A stretch of DNA of 40,205 nt. Source: Phycisphaerae bacterium (lineage in GTDB: Bacteria; Planctomycetota; Phycisphaerae; Phycisphaerales; SM1A02). The DNA lies in contig JABIWU010000034.1 in assembly GCA_018701395.1 (NCBI GenBank), positions 1-40,205 on the forward strand. The letters run 5' to 3'. Below, piece by piece: positions 16,262 through 23,674 of the stretch (its first letter is position 1; each line of letters begins with the position of its first letter). Under the pieces are notes generated by a model, which had not been told where the DNA came from, did no database searches, and was given only the letters and a program-made list of their open reading frames with translations. The position numbers and the translations under genes are program-made.

Positions 16262-16681
16262 CTAAACTTGAAGCCGAGTTGAACGCAGAATTAGTAAGTG
16301 TTCCTGCCTAACTGGCGGAAATTCAAAAGAAGCATCCCACGATGCTTCGTCGAGATTCAAGAAAGGGTGTGAGGGAATTGTTGGAAATAATGCAAATTCA
16401 AGAAGATTTACAACATCGTTATCTTTTGGATTTGTGAGGAGCGTGATGAGCGAAATCTCAACATCTGTACAACTGCAATCTCCTACATCTTCACCTTCAA
16501 CAATTGGCGTAGGCCATTCGCTGTGGTGGCTGCATTCAAATTCGCAATGTACAACAACTTCAGTTGCTTCATGCTCGTGCCCACCGCCAAGACAGATTGC
16601 TACGCTGTCATTTAACCCACCAAAAATGGCTTGCACCGCGATGGCTGTTAGTAGTAAAATTGTTGTTAGTTTCTGAAACAT
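16262..16681 (-). CDS. Secreted Cys/His-rich protein heading the RND efflux operon (CzcI-like position)
   Basis: A 139-residue protein from ATG 16681. An in-frame TTG 12 bases upstream is possible, but the promoter -10 touches it. A hydrophobic signal segment (about 5-21) precedes a short metal-binding-like region: Cys30, HEHE (35-38), HCEFECSHH (45-53) and CSC (69-71). The rest is uncharged or hydrophobic, and the protein ends in RLQV. By position it matches CzcI, the small periplasmic protein heading czcCBA operons; homology is not shown. It may sense or buffer the exported metal. Its apparent mRNA leader is nearly absent. Compare the Cys-rich gene at 33331-33771, which heads the second efflux operon and also ends in LQV. 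Confidence 0.75.
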   Translation of the reverse strand: MFQKLTTILLLTAIAVQAIFGGLNDSVAICLGGGHEHEATEVVVHCEFECSHHSEWPTPIVEGEDVGDCSCTDVEISLITLLTNPKDNDVVNLLEFALFPTIPSHPFLNLDEASWDASFEFPPVRQEHLLILRSTRLQV

Positions 16682-16693
16682 TGGTTTGTTCAA

Positions 16694-16722
16694 TATATAG
16701 GCAATTAAGCATTGCTTGTCTA
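16694..16722 (-). promoter_or_regulatory. Promoter of the RND efflux operon with a dyad in the spacer
   Basis: On the minus strand, -35 TAGACA (16722-16717), a 17-bp spacer and -10 TATATA (16699-16694). The spacer holds AAGCATTGCTT (16707-16717), a dyad symmetric around one base. The -10 ends only 12 bases before the ATG at 16681, so the transcript would have a leader of roughly 5 bases. A dyad between -35 and -10 is where MerR-type metal sensors bind, but their spacers are usually 19-20 bp. Confidence 0.55.
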
Positions 16723-16920
16723 TCTAATCGTCATTTTTGAAGACTCTCTATTGCATTTAGTTTATTTAGAACGTAGATGCTTGGTTTATCTTGCTAGAAG
16801 ACTCCTTACACCTCAAACAGCACCTTTTTAGAGATTTATCTTTCATTTCAGCCAGTTCTTATTCTTGAGAGGTTTTGATAAATGTGCTTAGATGGCGTTT
16901 TGAATTGCTAGAATATCGCT

Positions 16921-18306
16921 ATGAGGGAACAGAAGACAATTGTTGATGGCGTTGAATTTGGAACTATATTTCAATTTCAAAGAATCTTCGGAGCAATTTC
17001 AAGTTCGATGCATCCAGCACGATTGTTTGTTGCGTTTGGAATGGTTCTTGTTCTATTAGCAACGGGAAGTATTTGGGATTCTATTTCAAATGTGGATGCT
17101 ACAACATTAGACGGTTCAATTATTCAAGAAGACCTTGAACAAGCAAGGGCTTTTTCCATTGCACAAGCCGCAACTTCATTAGGTCATGTCGCCCCAGAGG
17201 GTTCAGACGCTTGGTCGGTAGAAGACGCGCAAATATATTTGTTAGAGGCGTGGAAAGATTTCACTTTTGAAGGCGAAGTTACAGAAAAAGAGCGAATCGA
17301 ATTTGAACGCGTTTACCTAGAGTTAGAAAATGTTCGAGTACGCGGCCCGTTTGAAGCATCAGCAACATATGTTGCAACACATTGGAATGCCATTGTCGAT
17401 GCAGGGCTTCGTGCCGACGCAGTGAATATGTGGCAGGGCGTTGTTGCAATTGTTTGGGAACTTCCAATACTTCTTTGGAAGGGTGGATACCATTCGTTCA
17501 TAAGTTTGTATGGTTTTTTGTTGATATATGTGCTGTGCATAGGTGGAGGCGCAATTGCACGAATGCAAGTGTGCTGGCACTCACGAAATGAGCGCTTGAG
17601 TATGGGTGAAGCGCTTGATTTTGCATTATCTCGATGGAGGCAATTATTAACAGCAGTTTGTGCTCCTGTAATGTTTGTGGCGGCTATTACCATTTTCTTA
17701 CTCTTGATGGGCTTAGTTCTGCTTAGCATCCCATGGTTGAATTTTATCGGTGGATTACTTTATGGCGTTGCCTTGTTGCTTGGTTTTTTAGTTGCAATAA
17801 TTGCAGTTGCTTATGCAGCATGTTTTCCAATGTTAATTCCCTCAGTAGTAACAGAAGGGTGTGGCGGTGAAGAATCAATCCAACGCTCTTTTGCGTATTT
17901 ATTTTCAAACGTAATCCGCTATCTTGGCTATCTAATCATCCTTGTAGTTTCATTAGTGCTTGGCTATCTTGTTATTCGATTGCTTACGCATTTAACCTTG
18001 GATATTACTGCGAATTTAGTTGGCGCAGGAACATTAAATAATTCTTTAAGTGGGGCTGGAGCAGTCCAGAATAACGCAATCCCAATCATGGGTCTTGCGT
18101 GGTATGAATCAGGCACAGGCTTTTTAGTTCAGTTGTGGGAGACAATTGTCCGCGACTTAATGATCGGCTGGGTATTTAGTGGTTTCTTCAGTACGAGTGC
18201 GATGCTTTACTTACTCATGCGGAAAGCATGCGATGGACAAAACACGCGAACTATTTGGTCACGCGGAATTATTCAAGGAACAAACGTTCCAGAGGCTAAC
18301 GATTAA
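16921..18306 (+). CDS. Multi-pass inner-membrane protein, function unknown
   Basis: A 461-residue integral membrane protein I do not recognise. A first helix (about 34-52) is followed by a soluble, helical, Glu-rich region (about 60-165). Further helices lie at about 170-186, 194-214, 243-270, 273-308, 331-355 and 418-440. The architecture resembles planctomycete-type proteins of about 450 residues annotated only as membrane proteins. It contains no transporter signature, protease motif or ATP-binding site. TAGAAT (16909-16914) lies exactly 6 bases before the ATG and no ribosome-binding site is visible, so the transcript may be leaderless. It diverges from the RND efflux operon with a 227-239 bp gap; a functional link is not shown. 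Confidence 0.85.
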   Translation: MREQKTIVDGVEFGTIFQFQRIFGAISSSMHPARLFVAFGMVLVLLATGSIWDSISNVDATTLDGSIIQEDLEQARAFSIAQAATSLGHVAPEGSDAWSVEDAQIYLLEAWKDFTFEGEVTEKERIEFERVYLELENVRVRGPFEASATYVATHWNAIVDAGLRADAVNMWQGVVAIVWELPILLWKGGYHSFISLYGFLLIYVLCIGGGAIARMQVCWHSRNERLSMGEALDFALSRWRQLLTAVCAPVMFVAAITIFLLLMGLVLLSIPWLNFIGGLLYGVALLLGFLVAIIAVAYAACFPMLIPSVVTEGCGGEESIQRSFAYLFSNVIRYLGYLIILVVSLVLGYLVIRLLTHLTLDITANLVGAGTLNNSLSGAGAVQNNAIPIMGLAWYESGTGFLVQLWETIVRDLMIGWVFSGFFSTSAMLYLLMRKACDGQNTRTIWSRGIIQGTNVPEAND

Positions 18307-18311
18307 TTTAC

Positions 18312-18869
18312 TTATTGGTTTGGTTCAGGTTTGATTTCAAAAATGGATTGTGTGCGAAGCACAATGCCATGTTTGGAACAAAGGTGGTATGACTGTACAT
18401 GTAATTCTTCACTAAATCGTTGCATGTCAATAATACTTACACCTCTTACACCATCTTCATTCGCGTACTCGATGATTTTTGCTTTTGATTCTTTAGCAAA
18501 TTCAGTAAGTTCGTTATAACTATCGCCAAATAAATGTTCGGGTAGTAATTCAATTTGCATTGAATTGATAAGTGTAATTCTGTCACCGAAATCTTGTTCA
18601 TGATCACGTTCGCCTGCGCAAACAAGTGATGTCACATGTCCTCGTTCTGGCAGGTCATCAATATTTGCTGCGATTACTTCAGTTACACAAGTGCCTTCAT
18701 ATTCAAAACGAAGTACATGGGAACCCTTTAGAAGCCATGCTTCAAAGTTGTAACCGTTATGCTTAACACTGACTCGGTCTTCAATATCGAAAAATTCAGG
18801 ATGGATAGCAGCTCTAAAAAGAGCCATGCTATATGTCGGTTGTTCTACTAGTTTTTCTGGGATTTGCAT
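18312..18869 (-). CDS. DUF2617-like protein
   Basis: A 185-residue soluble protein. The order of short motifs (AAIHPEFFDI near 20-30, then LLKGSHVLRFEYEG, TEVIA, LPERGHV) resembles the DUF2617 family as I remember it from planctomycetes. No catalytic residues can be assigned. There is no signal peptide. It is convergent with the membrane-protein gene, with only 5 bp between the two stops. The start ATG at 18869 has AGGA rather far upstream. A profile search against DUF2617 would settle the name. Confidence 0.72.
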   Translation of the reverse strand: MQIPEKLVEQPTYSMALFRAAIHPEFFDIEDRVSVKHNGYNFEAWLLKGSHVLRFEYEGTCVTEVIAANIDDLPERGHVTSLVCAGERDHEQDFGDRITLINSMQIELLPEHLFGDSYNELTEFAKESKAKIIEYANEDGVRGVSIIDMQRFSEELHVQSYHLCSKHGIVLRTQSIFEIKPEPNQ

Positions 18870-18927
18870 TTGACTTTATTGTCCTAAGAACCTTGTCCTG
18901 AGAGAAGGGATAAAATGGTATTGAAAA

Positions 18928-19060
18928 CAGCGCTTCCTGTGCGCTGCCCCGCCTTGTTACGGTTGTATTGTTGCTGATTTTTTTTAGAAATCAAGGAAAA
19001 ACCCTTTATTTTTTCATGAAAAATGCACTAGTGCTACAAATACCTGCAATATAAAGGGTT
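18928..19060. repeat. Cluster of palindromes downstream of the UDG gene
   Basis: In a 203-bp gap there are four symmetric elements: CAGCGC/GCGCTG hairpin (18928-18946); AACCCTTTAT (19000-19009) paired with ATAAAGGGTT (19051-19060); and, inside that outer stem, two perfect palindromes, TTTTTCATGAAAAA (19010-19023) and GCACTAGTGC (19025-19034). The set lies between the end of the UDG gene and the start of the DUF2617-like gene, both on the minus strand. It could be a terminator region, a structured RNA or a protein-binding site. Confidence 0.45.
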
Positions 19061-19072
19061 GCAAGAGGCAAT

Positions 19073-19747
19073 TTATTGCCCTAATTTAGAAATGACTTTT
19101 TGCATGTCATTCCAGACTTGCTGGCGATTTTCTGTGGTGTAATATCGCAGAAGAAAAGCAGGGTGGAAGGTTGGCAAAACTGGAATAGTTCGGAATTCTC
19201 CCCACTGCCCACGGAGCCGTGAAATGTCATCATTTGTGTTTAAAATGTATTTTGTGGCAACTGAGCCAAGGGTAACTATGACGGCTGGCTCAATAATTTC
19301 GATTTGTTTTTGTAGAAAAGTACCGCATTGTTCAATTTCAGTGGGAAGCGGAGCCCGATCATCTTGGAGCCTACTTTTGATGACATTTGAAATGTAAACA
19401 TCATCCCGGTTAAAACCAATTGCCTGAATAATCTGGTCTAATTTTTCCCCAGTTTCGCCAACGAACGGAATTCCTCGTTGAACTTCTTCAACGTTGGGCG
19501 AGTCACCAATGAAAAGTAACGAGGCACCTGGATTTCCGGAACCAAAAACTGCTTTAGTGTGGTTTGGTGCAGTGCAGAGTGGACAAGACGATTCGTGGGT
19601 TGCACACAGTTGTTCGAGTAGTGCTTGTTTATCGATGTTTGAATTGCTGTCGTTTTCAGTCGGTGTTGCTTCGAATCCTACAGGAAGAAAGTTGACTCCC
19701 ATGAGTTTGCTTGTTTCGAGGTGAAGTTTTGCTGTTTCAACGTTCAT
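19073..19747 (-). CDS. Family 4-type uracil-DNA glycosylase, possibly altered Fe-S site
   Basis: A 224-residue DNA-repair enzyme that removes uracil from DNA. Family features visible are GDSPN (81-85, where GEAPG is usual), GIPFVGETG (92-100), NVIKSR (121-126), TLGSVA (159-164) and HPAFLLR (195-201). Family 4 enzymes bind a 4Fe-4S cluster through four cysteines. Here C55, C58 and C141 are present, but the third ligand, normally Cys in a KCRP-like motif, is Ser125. C48 could substitute. An N-terminal extension of about 45 residues resembles fusions seen with polymerase-related UDGs. The start lies 10 bases after the dtd stop, so the two genes are probably cotranscribed. Confidence 0.88.
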   Translation of the reverse strand: MNVETAKLHLETSKLMGVNFLPVGFEATPTENDSNSNIDKQALLEQLCATHESSCPLCTAPNHTKAVFGSGNPGASLLFIGDSPNVEEVQRGIPFVGETGEKLDQIIQAIGFNRDDVYISNVIKSRLQDDRAPLPTEIEQCGTFLQKQIEIIEPAVIVTLGSVATKYILNTNDDISRLRGQWGEFRTIPVLPTFHPAFLLRYYTTENRQQVWNDMQKVISKLGQ

Positions 19748-19757
19748 TTAGCGTATC

Positions 19758-20204
19758 TTAATCTCGTTGCACGATAAGTGTGACTGGACCATCATTTGTA
19801 AGTTCAATTTTCATCATTGCGCCGAAAACTCCAGTTTTTACAGCGATTTTATGTTCTGTCTGCAGAAAATCCCGAACTAAATGCACAAGTGGTTCAGCAA
19901 TTTCAGGTTGCGCTGCTCTGATAAAACTCGGTCGGTTTCCTTTTGAACAATCTCCAGCAAGCGTGAACTGGCTTATAAGTAATAGTTCGCCACCAATATC
20001 TTGAAGCGATAAATTCATTTTTTCATTTTCATCTTTGAAAAGGCGTAAGTTGGAAAGTTTCTTCGCCATCCATTTTGCTTGCGAAGAATCATCGCCTGTT
20101 TCAATACCAAGAAAAATGCAAAGACCATCTTGTATGCTTTCGCAATGTGACGGTGATTCTACGGTAACACTTGCGTTGAGAACGCGCTGGACAACTGCAA
20201 TCAT
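19758..20204 (-). CDS. dtd: D-aminoacyl-tRNA deacylase
   Basis: A 148-residue enzyme that hydrolyses D-amino acids from mischarged tRNAs, a chiral proofreading step in the cytoplasm. Both active-site signatures are present: SQFTLAGDCSKGNRPSF (about 78-94) and NDGPVT (about 137-142, the Gly-cisPro motif). The N-terminal MIAVVQRV is typical. No clear ribosome-binding site is seen before the ATG; the leader is AT-rich. A terminator for the Memo-like gene lies 52 bp upstream, so dtd and the UDG gene should have their own promoter. Confidence 0.95.
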   Translation of the reverse strand: MIAVVQRVLNASVTVESPSHCESIQDGLCIFLGIETGDDSSQAKWMAKKLSNLRLFKDENEKMNLSLQDIGGELLLISQFTLAGDCSKGNRPSFIRAAQPEIAEPLVHLVRDFLQTEHKIAVKTGVFGAMMKIELTNDGPVTLIVQRD

Positions 20205-20255
20205 TTATATATTGTTGCGAGTTTTCTGCTTATGTGTAACTAAGTAGCCAATTGC

Positions 20256-20291
20256 AAAAAAAGAACCCGCTGTTGTAAAACATACGGGCTC
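20256..20291 (-). terminator. Rho-independent terminator of the Memo-like gene
   Basis: Read on the minus strand, GAGCCCG (20291-20285) pairs with CGGGTTC (20269-20263) around an inner TGTT/AACA stem, followed by seven T (20262-20256). Confidence 0.82.
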
Positions 20292-20394
20292 CATGTGGGG
20301 GGCAATAGTGTGCTAACTTCTTCGCATGTACCATGCTCGTGGTTCCATCGAAGGTTCAAATAGCTCGTAAGACTTGAAAATAGCAGTTTAATGG

Positions 20395-21594
20395 TTAAAG
20401 AAGCGCCATTGAACAACTGGAAACAAGTGCAATTCCTTTTTGATCACATGCCTGGCGATAATCTATTAACTCGATTTCAGTGGGATCTACCAACTCTAAA
20501 ATGGCAGCCATGTTTCCAATACTGCACCACTGTGTCGCATTATTGTTCCATTTCATCGCTTCGATAAATTCACTCGAATCATTCTCGATGAACTTTGCCA
20601 TCATCTCACGGTCATGTCGTTCGACATCAAATTTTCGTTGGTCGTCAACTGGCCTCGGTTCGCCGAATTGTTGACCAACGTGGCTCAAGTCTGCAGAAGA
20701 GATAAACAACGTAGTACCTTCAAGGTCATGTAGTATTGTTTTTAACTCTTTAACAAATTCTTCCGTACCAGTTCGTTCACCATCATCTTCTATCATTTCG
20801 ATTAACGGGTTTGGGATTAATGCTGCAACAACAGGGACATCACCAAAACAATATTGAATCCATGGAAGATGTAATTCAATTGAATGTTCGGCAGCGTGAT
20901 CAATAAAATCAGCAGTAATAGATGTACCAAACTTGTCAGTTAATGCGGCGACTACATTTTCATCTGCAGGGCAAAAACCAAGAGGAGTTGTGAACCCAAT
21001 CGTTGAAAGTACTACGCCGTCGCCATTTCCAAAATGATTTGTTCCAAGAATGACAACTCGATCAGGTGTATCTGTTTTTGACCAAGTGTAATATGCTGAA
21101 GCGTAATTTGGCCAGCCCCGTGCGTAATCTAAGTGTGGTGCAATGACTGCCTTCACAGGATTTTCAAACTCTGGATCTTCAATTTCTGAAAACCATGCTT
21201 CGATTTGCTTTTGGCATGCTTCAGCGTTTTCGCCAAGCGAACCACTGGATCGAATAGGAAATGTTCCTTCCTCTTTTAGTTTTGCCACTGCTTCTTCTTC
21301 AAGCCGTTTTGAAGTTGGTCCCCAGAGCAATCCCACGCCGTCAAGTTTGTTAATGAGTTCAATAAATTGCTCAGGATTGGCTTTTGTTTTTTCTATAATT
21401 TCTTCAAGGGTTGACTCGCCATCTATAAATTGAAAAGCAGCAAACACGCCGGTCGGGACAACAAGCGTCTCTTTTGTCAGCATGAAGGGCTCTCGTAATG
21501 CAACAAGTTGCTTTCCTTCTTTTTGTATTGGCCATGCTTGAAATTGGCGGAGAGCAGGCATATAGAGATGTTCGGGAAGGTCCGAGAATGGCAT
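20395..21594 (-). CDS. Memo-family protein (AmmeMemoRadiSam system protein B-like) with N-terminal extension
   Basis: A 399-residue protein. Residues about 145-395 are the Memo domain: APHLDY (His154), GTNHFG (His187), HAAEHSIELHLPW (234-246), SSADLSHVG, and WCSIG containing the conserved Cys. These are the metal or dioxygenase-like site residues of the family; human MEMO1 binds copper and iron. The first 140 residues are extra and include a small helical domain resembling PqqD-type winged helices. The usual partners (AMMECR1 domain, radical SAM AmrS) are not in the window. I chose ATG 21594 because GGAG ends 6 bases upstream; a TTG 12 bases earlier is less likely. Function in bacteria is unresolved. 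Confidence 0.88.
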   Translation of the reverse strand: MPFSDLPEHLYMPALRQFQAWPIQKEGKQLVALREPFMLTKETLVVPTGVFAAFQFIDGESTLEEIIEKTKANPEQFIELINKLDGVGLLWGPTSKRLEEEAVAKLKEEGTFPIRSSGSLGENAEACQKQIEAWFSEIEDPEFENPVKAVIAPHLDYARGWPNYASAYYTWSKTDTPDRVVILGTNHFGNGDGVVLSTIGFTTPLGFCPADENVVAALTDKFGTSITADFIDHAAEHSIELHLPWIQYCFGDVPVVAALIPNPLIEMIEDDGERTGTEEFVKELKTILHDLEGTTLFISSADLSHVGQQFGEPRPVDDQRKFDVERHDREMMAKFIENDSSEFIEAMKWNNNATQWCSIGNMAAILELVDPTEIELIDYRQACDQKGIALVSSCSMALL

Positions 21595-21698
21595 TGTGGA
21601 CTCCAAGTAGTGTTTCAGGGGCGAATAAACCGTCTAAGGTAGTAGATATGACTGCAGTACGGGCAATAATATGCCAACAAACACGTTGTACCATAATC

Positions 21699-21718
21699 AC
21701 CGCTTTTTCTTAAGCGGT
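21699..21718. promoter_or_regulatory. Hairpin in the divergent Memo/DUF1573-ankyrin gap
   Basis: ACCGCTT (21699-21705) pairs with AAGCGGT (21712-21718). It lies in the 192-bp gap between two divergent genes, so it is not terminating either of them. It may be an operator; no other element is clear in this gap. Confidence 0.3.
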
Positions 21719-21786
21719 ATTTGTTTACAATACAGATTCACCCATTTTTTTGAGTCCATCGATAGGAATTGCACGGAAGATTAGAC

Positions 21787-23583
21787 ATGAACAAACAAGT
21801 TTCAAAATATATCATTTTTATTGCTCTCGCAGCATTTTTGAGCATCAATATTGGTTGTGAGCAATCAAGCGGTGACGCAGAGGCAGCGACTACTTCAACT
21901 ACTGAAGAGGTTAAAACTAAAGCCCCATCACTTGCAACGAATAACAGTAAACCTGAGAGTAAAGTTCCAAAGAGTAAAGCCCCAGTTTTAGGCAAGGACG
22001 GAGTGGAGCAAAAGATTATTCCACTAACTGCCGACGAACTCAAAGAACTCAATAAATCACTCAAAAACAACATGACTAAAAATCCATCGGCTAACAACCA
22101 ACCGGTTGTTGGCGATTCAGCCGCGCTGTTGGAACAAGTAGTTGTAGCAACCCCAGCAGAATTATACTTGGGTGAGTTCTCAACAAGTGAAAAAGGAAGC
22201 GGTACGGTTTCACTAAAAAATACAAGTGATAAACCAGTTACTATTCTTCAAGCAAAAGCAAGTTGTGGTTGTACAACTTCCGACTTCAAAAGTGGCACTG
22301 TGCTACAGCCTGGCGAATCGACTGAAATTACAGTGACAATGAGCGGTAAAGGTCGGGCTAGAAAAATGTCAAAAACAGTGACATTTTCAATTGATGGTTA
22401 TCCATCCATCCGCTTGCCTGTGACAGCAACAACTATTTCTTACATCACATTAGATTCAGAACCAATTGTAATTAACGAAGATACTGGAACTACTATTTTA
22501 ACGTTGAAATCAGTTGACGATCAGCCGTTTAAGGTCACTTCGATTTTGCCAGCAATCGCGGAATTGCCAACCGAAGGATCATCGTCAATTGAACTCGTAT
22601 TAGATTGGGATATGTTCTGGGATATCGTGCAAACAACAAAGGTGACGATTCGAACAGATCATCCTCTTTGCACCGAAATCACGACAAATATTCGATTGAC
22701 CGCTGAACAACGCCAAAAGTTAAATAGTCTCATTTCAGAACGACGCGCTAACGGTGGTCTTCCAACTAAAGATCCAACACAGCCACTTACCGGCGATCAA
22801 CTCGCTCGATATATTAAGGGTGGTCGTGGAAATAAAGTCATTGAATATATCAATGATGACAAAGGTAAATTTAACGCCGTTAACAAAGAGGGTGTTGCTC
22901 TATTAAGCGTTGCCGCGGAAAGTGGTGATGAAGAAACAACAGCAGCATTGCTTGCTTTAGGCGCACAAATAGAACGCGTTGACGGTATTAATCGGACACC
23001 GTTGATGCACGCCGCTCGCTCTAAAAACCCAGCAACAATTTTATTGTTGCTTGATTCTGGTGCAGATATCCAAGCGCGCGATCGGCTCGGTGGCACACCT
23101 CTTTCATGGGCATCAGGGTTTGGTTCACCAGATGGCGTACAAGCGCTGATTGATGCTGGTGCTGATGCAAACACTGTTGATCTAGTTCTTGGATATACAC
23201 CCCTGCTTTGGGCAGCAGGTTTTGGCGACTCTAAATCAGTTGCGATTCTTCTTGAAGCAGATGCTGATGTAAATGTTGTTGATATTGCTGAAAAGCGTTC
23301 GCCATTAATGCATGCTGTTCGAACGGGTAAAGCAGATAGTGTGAAATTTCTGCTTGAAGCCGGTGCAAATATAAAAGAAATTGATAAAAATCATTCAACT
23401 TCATTACACATTGCAACAGAAAGCAATAATGTTTCGCTTGTAAAAATCGTACTGCTTGTAGAAGCAGGTGCTGATGTCAGCGCTAAAGATGCTAGTGGGG
23501 CAACACCACTTGATTTAGCGAAAAGTCGCACAGACGACGGGGCAGCGGAAGTGGTCGCTTATCTCCGTGAGCAGTTGAAGTAA
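21787..23583 (+). CDS. Lipoprotein with DUF1573 (Hydin-like) and ankyrin repeat domains
   Basis: A 598-residue exported protein. The lipobox INIGC gives lipidated Cys24. Residues 25-110 are a Ser/Thr/Lys-rich linker. Residues about 122-215 form a DUF1573/ASH-type immunoglobulin-like domain with the typical SCGC turn (159-162) and LQPGES. A second beta domain follows (about 218-305). Residues about 336-598 are seven ankyrin repeats (GxTPLLWAA-type units every 33-34 residues). I chose ATG 21787, preceded by GGAAG at 7 bases; an upstream in-frame start lacks this. The protein probably sits on the periplasmic face of a membrane as a binding scaffold. I do not recall DUF1573 and ankyrin joined in one lipoprotein as a named family. 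Confidence 0.88.
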   Translation: MNKQVSKYIIFIALAAFLSINIGCEQSSGDAEAATTSTTEEVKTKAPSLATNNSKPESKVPKSKAPVLGKDGVEQKIIPLTADELKELNKSLKNNMTKNPSANNQPVVGDSAALLEQVVVATPAELYLGEFSTSEKGSGTVSLKNTSDKPVTILQAKASCGCTTSDFKSGTVLQPGESTEITVTMSGKGRARKMSKTVTFSIDGYPSIRLPVTATTISYITLDSEPIVINEDTGTTILTLKSVDDQPFKVTSILPAIAELPTEGSSSIELVLDWDMFWDIVQTTKVTIRTDHPLCTEITTNIRLTAEQRQKLNSLISERRANGGLPTKDPTQPLTGDQLARYIKGGRGNKVIEYINDDKGKFNAVNKEGVALLSVAAESGDEETTAALLALGAQIERVDGINRTPLMHAARSKNPATILLLLDSGADIQARDRLGGTPLSWASGFGSPDGVQALIDAGADANTVDLVLGYTPLLWAAGFGDSKSVAILLEADADVNVVDIAEKRSPLMHAVRTGKADSVKFLLEAGANIKEIDKNHSTSLHIATESNNVSLVKIVLLVEAGADVSAKDASGATPLDLAKSRTDDGAAEVVAYLREQLK

Positions 23584-23610
23584 AACACGATAACATTTAA
23601 TTGATTTCAT

Positions 23611-23638
23611 CAGCGAACCGCCATTTGGCGGTTCGCTG
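23611..23638. terminator. Long perfect hairpin after the ankyrin gene
   Basis: A 12-bp perfect stem (23611-23622 with 23627-23638) with an ATTT loop. The T-run after it is weak, so termination may be partial or assisted. Confidence 0.7.
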
Positions 23639-23674
23639 TCGTTATGATGTACATTCAAATTAAGGAATATATTT

